From contig NZ_SNYW01000008.1 of assembly GCF_004363235.1 (NCBI RefSeq), positions 496,001 through 560,000 on the forward strand: DNA of 64,000 nucleotides, in the 5' to 3' direction. A program made the translations under genes and the position numbers. Source of the DNA: Dongia mobilis. GTDB taxonomy: Bacteria; Pseudomonadota; Alphaproteobacteria; Dongiales; Dongiaceae. Positions 25,813 to 33,636 of this stretch are shown in pieces. How positions within the stretch are numbered: the stretch's first letter is position 1; each line of letters starts with the position of its first letter. Under the pieces are notes generated by a model. The model searched no databases. It saw only the letters and a program-made list of their open reading frames with translations, and had not been told where the DNA came from.

Positions 25813-27216
25813 TCAGTAACCGCCTTTCCCCGCCGGCTTCACCACCAGCCGGGTAACAACAATGTGCACAAGGCCCGAGATGACCAGCGTCGGCAGGGTC
25901 GCCGTCGTGTAGTCGTAGGGGGCATTGCTGACATAGGTGAGGGGGTTGAGAAGATAGAGATAGGTGGCACAGCCGGCGGCCATGGCCAGCAGGGCCGCCG
26001 GGTTGAAGCCGCCCCAGAAGCGATAAGCGCTGCCCGCGCCGCCCACGAACATGGCGCGGATATCGATACGACGGCCCCGGAGGAAGAAGTAATCCGCGAT
26101 CTGGATCCCGCAGAGCGGGGCGAAGGCCATGCCGATGAACGCCAGGAACGACCCGAAATTGGCGAAGAACAGTTCCGGGATGAAGAGGCCCACCAGCACC
26201 ACCGGCGCGATGGTGATAAGCAGCAGCGCCGGCCAGCGGACCCGGTCGAGGCCGGGGAAATGCCGCAGGCCGATGGCCGAGGCGTAGACGCCCGCAACCG
26301 CGGTGCCGAGATTTGCTGCCGCGACGAACAGCAACGCGACGATCCCATAGGTGGGGCCACCCACCGTGCGCAGCCATTCCGCCGGATCCGAAACCTGCAG
26401 GACCAGGATGCCGGCAATGCCGATGAGCGAGAGCAGCGGTACCGGCGCGCCCATGCCGATCATGATCGGAACCGCCGCCGTGCGCCCCTTCGGCGCCATG
26501 CGCACCATCGCGCCGATATAGGGCCACCAGGAGAGCAGCGAGACGATGCCGATCTCGACGCCGGTCGTATAGTTCCACAGGGGATCGCTGGAGGCATAGG
26601 CCGGCACTGCCGCCTCGATGTCACCCCAGCGCTGGGTCACCAGGATGTAGAGCATCCAGAAGCCGACGAAGACATGGGCCACCAGAATCTTGGCGATGCG
26701 GTCGAGCCCGCCCGAGCCCTTGAGCAGGAACAGGAAGACCAGCACGCAGGCGAGGAAAATGGTCGCCGGCACGATCACGCTGCTCTCGCCATCCGCGATG
26801 ATGCCGAGCGCGATCAGCAGCTGCGTGACGGATTTGGCAAAGAATATCAGCAGCAGGGAATTCCAGCCGACGATCGAGATCTGTTGCATGGCGGCTGGAA
26901 TGATCCAGCCCGAAGTGCCGAACTGCGGCTTCGCCGAGGCGATGGAATCGACCCCGAAGCGGATACAGATTGGCACCGCGGCCAGTGTCACGATCAGCAT
27001 GCCGATCATGGAGCCGGCGAACAGGGCGGCGAAGCCCTGGCCGAAGCCGAGATAATAGCCGACATATTCGCCGATGATGTAGCACCAGGTGGCGGCGGCG
27101 GCCGTCGCCAGGGAAATGCCGAGCTGCCAAGGACCCCAGTTGCGTTCATGTCGCAGCAGCGGCCAGGCGCTCTTGTCGGCTTCAATCTCGATCTGGGTGA
27201 ACGTCGTGTTGGTCAT
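25813..27216 (-). CDS. NCS1-family purine/cytosine permease-like transporter
   Basis: A 467-aa protein with about twelve membrane helices and the LeuT-like NCS1 pattern: WPLLRHERNWGPWQLGISL near the N-terminus, FGVDSIASAKPQFGTSGW and GWNSLLLIFFAKSV. NCS1 carriers take up nucleobases, allantoin or hydantoins with H+ or Na+. ATG27216 is chosen because it overlaps the stop of a 53-aa membrane protein gene (ATGA), rather than GTG/ATG a few codons earlier. It is followed by no catabolic gene on this strand; an aldehyde dehydrogenase lies upstream. Confidence 0.9.
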   Translation of the reverse strand: MTNTTFTQIEIEADKSAWPLLRHERNWGPWQLGISLATAAAATWCYIIGEYVGYYLGFGQGFAALFAGSMIGMLIVTLAAVPICIRFGVDSIASAKPQFGTSGWIIPAAMQQISIVGWNSLLLIFFAKSVTQLLIALGIIADGESSVIVPATIFLACVLVFLFLLKGSGGLDRIAKILVAHVFVGFWMLYILVTQRWGDIEAAVPAYASSDPLWNYTTGVEIGIVSLLSWWPYIGAMVRMAPKGRTAAVPIMIGMGAPVPLLSLIGIAGILVLQVSDPAEWLRTVGGPTYGIVALLFVAAANLGTAVAGVYASAIGLRHFPGLDRVRWPALLLITIAPVVLVGLFIPELFFANFGSFLAFIGMAFAPLCGIQIADYFFLRGRRIDIRAMFVGGAGSAYRFWGGFNPAALLAMAAGCATYLYLLNPLTYVSNAPYDYTTATLPTLVISGLVHIVVTRLVVKPAGKGGY

Positions 27217-27374
27217 GCCAGCCACCCCCAGGCCAGAGCGACCAGCGGCAGGGCCACGCCGAGGAGGGCGAGCCAGAACCAGCTCGACGCGTCGAAATCC
27301 TCCCCCTGGTTTTCGACCGATTCGAGAGCCTTGATGCGGCGCTCCAGCTCGGCCGGTATCGGTGCTGATGCCAA
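27213..27374 (-). CDS. Small membrane protein coupled to the NCS1 permease (53 aa)
   Basis: A short frame not expected from length-filtered gene calling. It starts at TTG27374, 5 nt after a strong GGGGAGG, and reads MASAPIPAELERRIKALES, then an acidic linker (VENQGEDFDASSW) and one membrane helix (FWLALLGVALPLVALAWGWLA). The stop overlaps the permease ATG by the ATGA arrangement, so the two are translationally coupled. An N-terminal amphipathic helix plus one membrane span is typical of small transporter subunits. No family is recognised; it could be an accessory or stability factor for the permease. Confidence 0.7.
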   Translation of the reverse strand: MASAPIPAELERRIKALESVENQGEDFDASSWFWLALLGVALPLVALAWGWLA

Positions 27375-27450
27375 TTGTTCCTCCCCTGTATGCGCGGCAT
27401 CTGGTTCCGGTTCAGTCGACGGCCGCGCGCCGCTGCCGGCTATCGCGGGC

Positions 27451-28956
27451 TCAGCCGCGATAAGCTTCGCTGTCCTGGTACGGGAACCACCAGAAATCCT
27501 GGTTGCTCGCCTTCGGGTCGATCATCACGAATTTCGTGTTCTGGAACTGGTTCAGTCCCTCCGGCCCCAATTGCCGACCGGTGCCAGAGAGCTTGCGCCC
27601 GCCGAATGGCAGCGCGTCGTTGTCAAGAAGCGGCGCGTTGATCCAGAGGATGCCGGATTCGACCTCCGAAACCGCACGGAAGGCTTCGTCCATGTCGAGG
27701 GTGTAGAGATTGGCCCCGAGGCCGTAGCGCGAGCGGTTGGCCAGCTCGATCGCCTGGTCGAAGTCGCGCACGCGGCAGACCGGCGCTACTGGGCCGAACG
27801 GCTCCTCGTTGAGGATTTCCATGTCCGGCGTGACCTCGGTCAGCACCGTGGGCTCGACGAACCAGCCGCGATTGAGACCCTGCGGGCGGCCGCCGCCGGT
27901 CGCGAATTTGGCGCCCTGCTGGCGCGCCTTGGCCAGCATGCCCTCGAAACGGTCGCGCTGCTTCAAGGTGGCGAGCGGGCCCATATCGACCTTCTCCAGA
28001 CCGTTGCCGATGCGCAGCTTCTTTGCTTCGGCGACCAGTTTCTCGACGAACTGGTCGTGGACCTTCTCGTGCACATAGAAGCGCTCGGCCGAGGTGCAGA
28101 CCTGACCGCAATTGAGATAGGCGGCAAAGGCCGCGCCCCTGGCCGCCATGTCGAGCGGCGCCGAGGGCATGATGATCATGGGGTCGTTGCCGGAGGCTTC
28201 GATGAGACAGGGCTTGAAATGTTCGGCGCAGGTCCTGGCCACATGCTGGCCGATGGCGACCGAGCCGGTATAGGCGACGGCGTGCGTATCCCTGCTCTCG
28301 ATCAGGCGCTGTCCGACGCGGCCGCCGCCTGTCACCACCTGCATCAGGCCGGCCGGCAGCGTCTCGAACAACTCCATAAATTTCAGCGTGGTGAGGCTGG
28401 TCTGTTCATGCGGCTTTACGATGACCGCATTGCCGGCGGCCAATGCTGCCGCGGCTTCCCAGCACAACAGCACCAGCGGGTAGTTGAACGGCAGCACGAT
28501 GACGACAGTGCCGAGGGGCTCCTTGACCGCGAAATGGAACTGGCCTGGAACCGTGGTGCCGGCGATGCGCCCGGTCTCGTGGCGGGCCAGTTCCGCGTAA
28601 TAATCGATCGCGGTGGCACACCAGGAAACCTCGTCAACCGCCTCCTTGAAGGGTTTTCCCTCCTCGCGGGTCAATGCCTCGGCATAGAGCGCCTTGTCGC
28701 GGCGGATGCGGGCGGCGATGTCGTGGAGCGTCACGGCACGGCTGCGGGAATCCTGGCGCCACCAATCCTTGCGCACCTGGTTGGCAATCGAAATCGCCTG
28801 GTCGATCTCGGCATCGGTCGTGTCGGCGATATGGCCGATCACTTCCTCGGTGGCCGGGTCGACGACCTCGATCTGGGTGGTGGCGGCACTCTTCGTCCAC
28901 GCGCCGGCGACATAGATGGTGCCGGAAAGGCGCGCAAAATCCTTGAGCGAACCCAT
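27451..28956 (-). CDS. NAD(P)-dependent aldehyde dehydrogenase
   Basis: 501 aa, ALDH superfamily. Visible sites are the cofactor region VIVLPFNYPLVLLCWE and AVIVKPHEQT, VAYTGSVAIGQ, the catalytic base Glu in CLIEASGNDPMI and the nucleophile Cys in YLNCGQVCTSAERFYV, with EEPFGPVAPVCRV near the C-terminus. The common ELGGK signature is replaced by EASGND, as in lactaldehyde/succinate-semialdehyde-like subgroups. ATG28956 has GGGGAGAG 5 nt upstream. The neighbours (NCS1 permease and XRE-cupin regulator) suggest it oxidises an aldehyde from an imported amine or nucleobase. Confidence 0.94.
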   Translation of the reverse strand: MGSLKDFARLSGTIYVAGAWTKSAATTQIEVVDPATEEVIGHIADTTDAEIDQAISIANQVRKDWWRQDSRSRAVTLHDIAARIRRDKALYAEALTREEGKPFKEAVDEVSWCATAIDYYAELARHETGRIAGTTVPGQFHFAVKEPLGTVVIVLPFNYPLVLLCWEAAAALAAGNAVIVKPHEQTSLTTLKFMELFETLPAGLMQVVTGGGRVGQRLIESRDTHAVAYTGSVAIGQHVARTCAEHFKPCLIEASGNDPMIIMPSAPLDMAARGAAFAAYLNCGQVCTSAERFYVHEKVHDQFVEKLVAEAKKLRIGNGLEKVDMGPLATLKQRDRFEGMLAKARQQGAKFATGGGRPQGLNRGWFVEPTVLTEVTPDMEILNEEPFGPVAPVCRVRDFDQAIELANRSRYGLGANLYTLDMDEAFRAVSEVESGILWINAPLLDNDALPFGGRKLSGTGRQLGPEGLNQFQNTKFVMIDPKASNQDFWWFPYQDSEAYRG

Positions 28957-28996
28957 GTTCTCTCCCCTTCTGCCTTGCCGCCCGTCCGGGCAGTGT

Positions 28997-29031
28997 TTAA
29001 ATTTTTTATAACTATGGCACGATAAATTTAC
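28997..29031. promoter_or_regulatory. AT-rich divergent promoter region with TAAATTT inverted repeat
   Basis: Between the aldehyde dehydrogenase and XRE-cupin genes the sequence turns AT-rich. TAAATTT (28998-29004) and its complement AAATTTA (29024-29030) form arms about 26 bp apart centre to centre. This is where the divergent promoters and a site for the XRE-cupin regulator would be expected; the match is short. Confidence 0.35.
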
Positions 29032-29112
29032 CGCGCAAGCGGATTCGGAGAACCGGGTTTCGCCGGCCGGCGCCGCGTGTTAGGTAGCGATCCCCCGATC
29101 GGAGATGCAATT

Positions 29113-29778
29113 TTGGCCGGAAAAGCGACCACCAGAGCACCCGCCGCCAAGGCAATTGCCGGCGACAAGGGCAAGCCGGCGAAGGCGGTCGCCAAGCTGT
29201 TGCGCTCGGCCCGCGCCGAAAGCCAGGCCTCGGCGCTGGCCGTCGGCGCGCGCCTTCGCACCGTGCGGGAGAAGGCCGGCCTGTCGCAGCGCGAACTGGC
29301 GAAGCGTGCCGGAGTCACCAACGCCACCATCTCGCTCATCGAACAGGAGAGCCACGCACCGTCGCTGGCCTCGCTCCACCGCATCCTCAACGCCATTCCG
29401 ATTTCGATGGCGGAGTTCTTCGCGCTGCCGACCTCGCACAGGAACGTCCTCTTCTACGACAAGGACGAACTTGCCTCGGTGACGCGCGGCGCCGCCGCCC
29501 TCTCGGTGCTGGGCAGCGAGCGACGCGACAAGAAGCTGCAGATGTTCTTCGAGCGCTATGCGCCGGGCGCCGGGACGGGCAACGAACTCATCTCCCATGA
29601 CGGCGAGACCGCGGCGGTCATCGTGCAGGGCGTCGTCGAGATCGAAGTCGACGGCAAGGTGCGGCGCATCGAATCAGGCGGCGGTTTCCAGTTCTTCGGC
29701 AAGCATCCCTACCGCCTCACCAATATCGGCAAGACCACCGCCATCGTCGTCTGCGCGGTGACGCCGTCGATGATCTGA
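29113..29778 (+). CDS. XRE-cupin transcriptional regulator (PuuR-like)
   Basis: About 221 aa. A basic N-terminal tail is followed by an HTH_3 domain: ARLRTVREKAGLSQRELAKR, AGVTNATISLIEQESHAPS. The C-terminal half is a cupin sensor domain (MFFERYAPGAGTG, GETAAVIVQGVVEIEV, GGGFQFFGKHPYRLTN). Proteins of this layout, such as PuuR, repress polyamine or amino acid catabolic genes and are relieved by the substrate. TTG29113 is chosen because GGAGA lies 8 nt upstream; TTG/ATG further up is possible. It is divergent from the aldehyde dehydrogenase, its likely target. Confidence 0.88.
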   Translation: MAGKATTRAPAAKAIAGDKGKPAKAVAKLLRSARAESQASALAVGARLRTVREKAGLSQRELAKRAGVTNATISLIEQESHAPSLASLHRILNAIPISMAEFFALPTSHRNVLFYDKDELASVTRGAAALSVLGSERRDKKLQMFFERYAPGAGTGNELISHDGETAAVIVQGVVEIEVDGKVRRIESGGGFQFFGKHPYRLTNIGKTTAIVVCAVTPSMI

Positions 29779-29779
29779 T

Positions 29780-30391
29780 TCAGCGCTCCGCCAGGGCCAG
29801 CTTTGCCCCCAGCGCCAGGAAGGCGGCGGCGAAGGTCCGGCGCAGCCAGGTGAGAATCCGCGGCCGCGAGATGATCTGCTTGCGGATGGCGGCGGCGAAG
29901 AGGCCGTAGCCGGCGAAGACCACGAAGGTCATGGCCATGAAGACGCCCGACAATTCCAGCATGCGCGTCAGCGCCGCCTGCTGGCCGGCGCTGACGAATT
30001 GCGGCAGGAAGGCGAAGAAGAAGATCGAGAGCTTCGGGTTGAGGATGTTGATGAGGATACCGGTCGTGATCACCTTGCGGGCCGATTGCACCGTCGGCAC
30101 CGCCTCCACCTTCAGGCTGCCGGTTTCGCGGAGTGTCATCCAGGCCATGTAGAGGAGATAGGCGACACCGAGATATTTCAGGATCTCGAAAGCGAGCGCC
30201 GAGGTATGGAGGAGTGCCGCGAGCCCGGTGATGGCCGCAGCCATATGCGGGATGATGCCGAGGGTACAGGCGAAGGCCGCCAGCAGACTCGCACGCGCGC
30301 CCCGGCCAAGGCCAGTCGCCAGGGCGTAGAGAACACCCGTGCCGGGCGAGACGACGACGATCAGGGTGGTCAGCAGGAATTCGATGCTCAA
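29780..30391 (-). CDS. LysE/RhtB family amino acid exporter
   Basis: 203 aa with about six membrane helices. The family signature VVSPGTGVLYALATGLGRGARA (split here across the first loop) and GILINILNPKLSIFFFAFLPQFV identify LysE/RhtB translocators, which export basic amino acids, homoserine or similar. TTG30391 is preferred because GGAGG lies 8 nt upstream; TTG30406 in the same frame is the alternative. It converges with the XRE-cupin gene, only one base apart. Confidence 0.9.
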   Translation of the reverse strand: MSIEFLLTTLIVVVSPGTGVLYALATGLGRGARASLLAAFACTLGIIPHMAAAITGLAALLHTSALAFEILKYLGVAYLLYMAWMTLRETGSLKVEAVPTVQSARKVITTGILINILNPKLSIFFFAFLPQFVSAGQQAALTRMLELSGVFMAMTFVVFAGYGLFAAAIRKQIISRPRILTWLRRTFAAAFLALGAKLALAER

Positions 30392-30447
30392 GGCGCGGCC
30401 CTCCAAATCCGAGACGACAGGCTAGGGCGGCGAGCGCGCCATGAAAA

Positions 30448-30475
30448 GGGCCGCCGGAGATGGTTCCGGCGGCCC
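30448..30475 (-). terminator. Rho-independent terminator of the amt operon
   Basis: An 11-bp perfect stem (GGGCCGCCGGA and complement, 6-nt loop) is followed on the minus strand by CTTTTC. It lies 26 nt after the stop of the 57-aa gene. Confidence 0.65.
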
Positions 30476-30500
30476 GCCTCGGTTCCGTGATGCTTGCGGC

Positions 30501-30674
30501 CTATTTGCCGTTCAGCTTCTTGTAGGCATAGCTCTCATGCTTGATCATGCTGACAATGCCGCCGACGCAGACGGCCGCGGCAGCGAGAACCAGCAGGATC
30601 AAAATGGTCGGGCTGTCGGCGAAGGTGAAATAGGCTTCGGCCCCTTCCCAGGTGGTGATCGGTGACGTGTTCAT
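30501..30674 (-). CDS. Small membrane protein encoded with the ammonium transporter (57 aa)
   Basis: A short frame starting at ATG30674 with AAAGGA 8 nt upstream. It has an N-terminal MNTSPITTWEGAEAYFTFA segment, one membrane helix (PTILILLVLAAAAVCVGGI) and a basic, tyrosine-containing cytosolic tail (HESYAYKKLNGK). It lies 25 nt downstream of the ammonium transporter gene and before the operon terminator, so it should be co-expressed. I do not recognise a named family. An accessory subunit of Amt or a small regulator is plausible from position only. Confidence 0.75.
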   Translation of the reverse strand: MNTSPITTWEGAEAYFTFADSPTILILLVLAAAAVCVGGIVSMIKHESYAYKKLNGK

Positions 30675-30699
30675 GTGTCGGTCCTTTCGCTGATCGGTG

Positions 30700-32049
30700 T
30701 CATTCCGCCGGCGCGGTGGCCGCGGGGGTCATGGGGGCGCCGTTCCTGGTATAGGCCGGCACGGCGCTTTCCGGATAGGCCGTGACCGGCACTTCCGCCG
30801 TGTCGAGACCGGCCAGTTCCGCCGCCTCGTTGGTCCGCAGCAGCTTCACCTTCTTTAGGATCAGCGAGCAGACATAGCCCGGAACGAAGCCCAGGAGCAG
30901 GAAGACGATCATGCTCTTGAACTGGCCCGTGAAGCTGATCTCGGGGCCCACCATGTTGGGATAGCCGGCGGCGAAGATGCCGACCGCCAGGATGCCCCAG
31001 ACACCGCCGAAGCCGTGAACCGCAACGGCTCCCACCGCGTCATCGATCCCCAGCTTCAGCAGCAGCTTGTTGGCATAGGGAATGACGAGGCCGCCCACGA
31101 AGCTGATCAGGAAGGCGAAGGCCGGGAAATAGACGTCGAGGCCCGAGGCCGAGGAGATGACGCCGACCAGTGCCCCCGACATCATCCAGAAGGGATCCCG
31201 GGTGGTGAGGTAGCAGCCGATCATGCCGCCGGCCACACCCATCAGGGTGTTGAAGGCGAAGGCCGAAAGCGTCGTCGGCGTGTTGTAGATCGTGACCCAG
31301 GTGTCGCCGGTATAGATGATGCAGCCGCCGAGGAAGCCGAAGAAGCCGAGCACGATCAGCATCAGGCCGATCAAGGACATCGGCATGTTGTGGCCCGGCA
31401 GGTCATTGACCGAACCGTCCGCGTTGAAGCGGCCGATGCGGGGGCCCAGATTGATGAGGACGCCCAGGGTGAAGAAGCCGGCGATCATATGCACGCAGCC
31501 GGCGGCACCAACGTCATGCAGGCCCCATTCGGTGTTGAGCCAGCCATCTGGATGCCAGCCCCAGGCGGCGCCCAGAATCCAGACGCCGGAGCCGAGGATG
31601 ACGGCGAGAATGGTGAAGCCGGAGAGGCGGATGCGCTCGATCACCGAGCCCGACATGATTGAGGCGGTGGTGGCGGCGAAGAGCGTGAAGGCCGCATAGA
31701 AGATGCCTGAGGCGTTGTCGGCGAGGTTGGGCCCCATGTTGAGGCTCCATGGCAGGCCTGCCTCCGAGCCTTCCGCGATCGAAAAACCGCCAGGGAAGGC
31801 AAGATAGATCCACCAGCCGAACAGGAAGAAGGTGGGGATGATGAAGGCGAAGGCGAGCAGGTTCTTGATGCCGGAGGCGAGCGCGTTCTTGGCCCGCGAG
31901 GCGCCCATTTCATAGGCGAGGAACCCGGCGTGAATGGCGATCATGAGGGCCGTACACCACCAGTAGAACACTTCCGCGTTCACGGTGGTCGCCATAGACG
32001 CGGCCTTTTCCAGGGCCTCGATCTTGGCTTGCATTTCGGTCATATCCAT
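30700..32049 (-). CDS. amt: Ammonium transporter (Amt/AmtB family)
   Basis: A 449-aa protein with about eleven membrane helices. The twin-histidine pore residues are in GAAGCVHMIAG and VAVHGFGGVWG, and the conserved ASIMSGSVIERIRL loop follows the periplasmic vestibule. An extended N-terminus (MDMTEMQAKIEALEKAASMA) carries a short amphipathic helix before the first span. The C-terminal tail is long, Ala/Pro-rich, and may differ in how a PII protein closes the channel. No glnK gene is adjacent; instead a 57-aa membrane protein follows. Confidence 0.95.
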   Translation of the reverse strand: MDMTEMQAKIEALEKAASMATTVNAEVFYWWCTALMIAIHAGFLAYEMGASRAKNALASGIKNLLAFAFIIPTFFLFGWWIYLAFPGGFSIAEGSEAGLPWSLNMGPNLADNASGIFYAAFTLFAATTASIMSGSVIERIRLSGFTILAVILGSGVWILGAAWGWHPDGWLNTEWGLHDVGAAGCVHMIAGFFTLGVLINLGPRIGRFNADGSVNDLPGHNMPMSLIGLMLIVLGFFGFLGGCIIYTGDTWVTIYNTPTTLSAFAFNTLMGVAGGMIGCYLTTRDPFWMMSGALVGVISSASGLDVYFPAFAFLISFVGGLVIPYANKLLLKLGIDDAVGAVAVHGFGGVWGILAVGIFAAGYPNMVGPEISFTGQFKSMIVFLLLGFVPGYVCSLILKKVKLLRTNEAAELAGLDTAEVPVTAYPESAVPAYTRNGAPMTPAATAPAE

Positions 32050-32272
32050 CTGTGAAGCTCTCCTGTTGAATTATTCTTCTAGGAAGCAGCGCAGCTGGGT
32101 CGTTCCTCACCGATTGTGATGTTTTGCTTTCGTTTGGGCGATTGTGGCGGCCATCCCCCGACGGCGCCGATGCGTCTCCTCTGGGTTCCCGGATCGGTGC
32201 CGGCCATGCTCCCTGAAGCCATGCCGGTCGCCGATCCCGCTTGCTGGACAAGAGAAAGCCTAGCGCGATTCT

Positions 32273-32306
32273 TGTGCATCGCAACAAAAAATTGTTGCGA
32301 TGCACA
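32273..32306. promoter_or_regulatory. 15-bp perfect inverted repeat, AAAA spacer, upstream of amt
   Basis: Arms TGTGCATCGCAACAA (32273-32287) and the exact complement (32292-32306) flank AAAA. It lies ~225 nt upstream of the amt start. It could be an operator or, as RNA on the minus strand, a hairpin with a UUUU loop. The half-site TGCATCGCAAC does not match the known NtrC motif closely. Confidence 0.6.
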
Positions 32307-32381
32307 TCTGTGCCGTAAGTCTGACCGGTTGCGCAGGCCGGGACTTCACGTGAAGTCGCCCGAGCCTGCCCAGTGAAACCC

Positions 32382-32423
32382 GGGAGATCACCATGGGGAG
32401 ATCACCATGGGGAGATCACCAAG
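32382..32423 (+). repeat. Three tandem 14-bp repeats
   Basis: The unit GGGAGATCACCATG occurs at 32382-32395 and 32396-32409, and a third copy at 32410-32423 ends in AG. It sits 24 nt past the pspF stop codon, in non-coding sequence. Confidence 0.85.
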
Positions 32424-32446
32424 GAGGAATGGCGGGCGCGGCGGCG

Positions 32447-33451
32447 CTAGGTCTCCGCGATTGCGGCGGGCGCCTGCAGACCGTGCTTCTTGAGGAGATG
32501 GCGCAACTGGTCGTAGCCGAGGCCAAGCGCCTGGGCGGTGCGGCCCTGATGCCAGCCCTGTGCCGTGAGGGCGGCCAGCAGCCATGCCTTTTCGGTGGCG
32601 GCTATTTCCGCACGGAAATCGAAGGGCAGTGACGGTGTGGCCGGTGCGGCGGCTTGGCCGGCATCCGACGGCAGTGGCCGGTAGGGCGAGGCAAAGGGAT
32701 CGAAGTCGATCCGTTCGATCGGCCCGTCGCCAGTTGCGCGATAGACGGCGCGCTCCACGACATTGCGCAATTCGCGCACATTGCCGGGCCAGGAGTAGGC
32801 GAGCAGGGCGGCCATCGCCTGCGCGCCGAAGATCGGGAGGTCGCCCCGGTCGAGCGCATGCGCCATGCCCTGCGCGAAATGCTGCGCCAGCAGCGGAATG
32901 TCGCGCGGCCGGGCCCGCAGGGGCGGCAGGGTCAGCACATCGAAGGCCAGCCGGTCGAGGAGGTCGGCGCGGAAGCTGCCGGCCGCGACCGCCGCCGGCA
33001 GATCGACATTGGTGGCGCCGATCAGGCGCACATCGACCGCGCGTGTCTCGCCCCCGCCCACGCGTTCGAACTCGCCATACTCCACCACGCGCAGGATCTG
33101 CTCCTGCACGCGCAGGCTGGCATTGGCGATCTCGTCGAGGAACAGGGTGCCGCCATGAGCCCGCTCGAAGCGGCCGATATGGCGCCGGGTTGCGCCGGTG
33201 AAGGCGCCGGCCTCGTGGCCGAACAACTCGCTTTCCAGCAGGTCCGGCGCAAGGGCGGCGCAATTCACCTTGACGAAGGGCCGGTCCCAGCGCGCCGACA
33301 GGAAGTGGAGGCGCGCTGCGATCAGTTCCTTGCCGGTGCCGCGTTCGCCGATCACCAGGGCCGGGCGGTCGAGCGGCGCCAGGGCCGAAACCTGGTCGAG
33401 CAGGGCCAGAAAGGCGGGGTCTTCCCCCAGAAGCGGTGGCAGGTCGGCCAT
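32447..33451 (-). CDS. pspF: Phage shock protein operon activator PspF
   Basis: A 334-aa sigma-54 enhancer-binding protein without an N-terminal receiver, as in PspF. The AAA+ core has Walker A GERGTGKE, the sigma-54 contact loop GAFTGAT and Walker B GGTLFLDEIANAS. The C-terminal Fis-type HTH is WHQGRTAQALGLGYDQLRHLL. It would drive the divergent psp operon from the GG-N10-GC promoter at 33571, held in check by PspA. The start codon is ATG33451, with a 16-bp palindrome directly upstream. Confidence 0.94.
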   Translation of the reverse strand: MADLPPLLGEDPAFLALLDQVSALAPLDRPALVIGERGTGKELIAARLHFLSARWDRPFVKVNCAALAPDLLESELFGHEAGAFTGATRRHIGRFERAHGGTLFLDEIANASLRVQEQILRVVEYGEFERVGGGETRAVDVRLIGATNVDLPAAVAAGSFRADLLDRLAFDVLTLPPLRARPRDIPLLAQHFAQGMAHALDRGDLPIFGAQAMAALLAYSWPGNVRELRNVVERAVYRATGDGPIERIDFDPFASPYRPLPSDAGQAAAPATPSLPFDFRAEIAATEKAWLLAALTAQGWHQGRTAQALGLGYDQLRHLLKKHGLQAPAAIAET

Positions 33452-33459
33452 GAAAAATT

Positions 33460-33494
33460 CCCATTAATCGGCGAAATATTCGCCGATTAATGGG
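33460..33494. promoter_or_regulatory. 16-bp perfect inverted repeat at the pspF start
   Basis: Arms CCCATTAATCGGCGAA (33460-33475) and its complement (33479-33494) flank ATA. The repeat begins 9 nt upstream of the pspF ATG. In RNA it would fold the pspF leader, including the only GGGA resembling a ribosome-binding site. As DNA it may be the site of PspF autoregulation, or the enhancer for the divergent psp promoter. Confidence 0.6.
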
Positions 33495-33570
33495 AGATTG
33501 GCAATGCCTGAACCCGGTCTCTTTCTGGTAATTATTTGAAATACATCAATTTACCTCCGGTCACCCAAAC

Positions 33571-33585
33571 TGGCACGGCCTCTGC
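33571..33585 (+). promoter_or_regulatory. Sigma-54 promoter of the psp operon
   Basis: TGGCACGGCCTCTGC has GG and GC exactly ten bases apart and the TGGCAC -24 element in full. It points towards the 67-aa gene and pspA. Transcription should begin about 12 nt downstream, near 33597, giving a ~40-nt leader with GGAGGAG. This agrees with the divergent PspF. Confidence 0.85.
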
Positions 33586-33636
33586 GATAAAGAGGTAGAG
33601 GCCGAGCATCAGGCTCTGCCGAACGGAGGAGAAAAA

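Larger units (their letters stand above)
32050..32446. other. 397-bp intergenic region between amt and pspF
   Basis: Contains the amt promoter region, a long perfect palindrome (32273-32306) and three 14-bp tandem repeats (32382-32423) next to the pspF stop. No gene with a credible start and ribosome-binding site was seen, and no canonical sigma-54 site (GG-N10-GC) was found reading towards amt, although nitrogen control of amt genes is common. Confidence 0.6.

Noticed and set aside
25864-29025. 1053-codon open frame on the plus strand
   Set aside because: It is opposite the NCS1 permease and aldehyde dehydrogenase genes, has Arg/Gln/Asp-rich nonsense composition, and matches no family; a GC-rich shadow frame.
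32050-32272. Sigma-54 promoter for amt
   Set aside because: I looked for GG-N10-GC towards amt; the nearest candidate has nine bases between the pairs and is too far upstream.
32382-32423. Possible CRISPR-like repeats
   Set aside because: Units are directly abutting with no spacers and only 14 bp long, and no cas gene is present.
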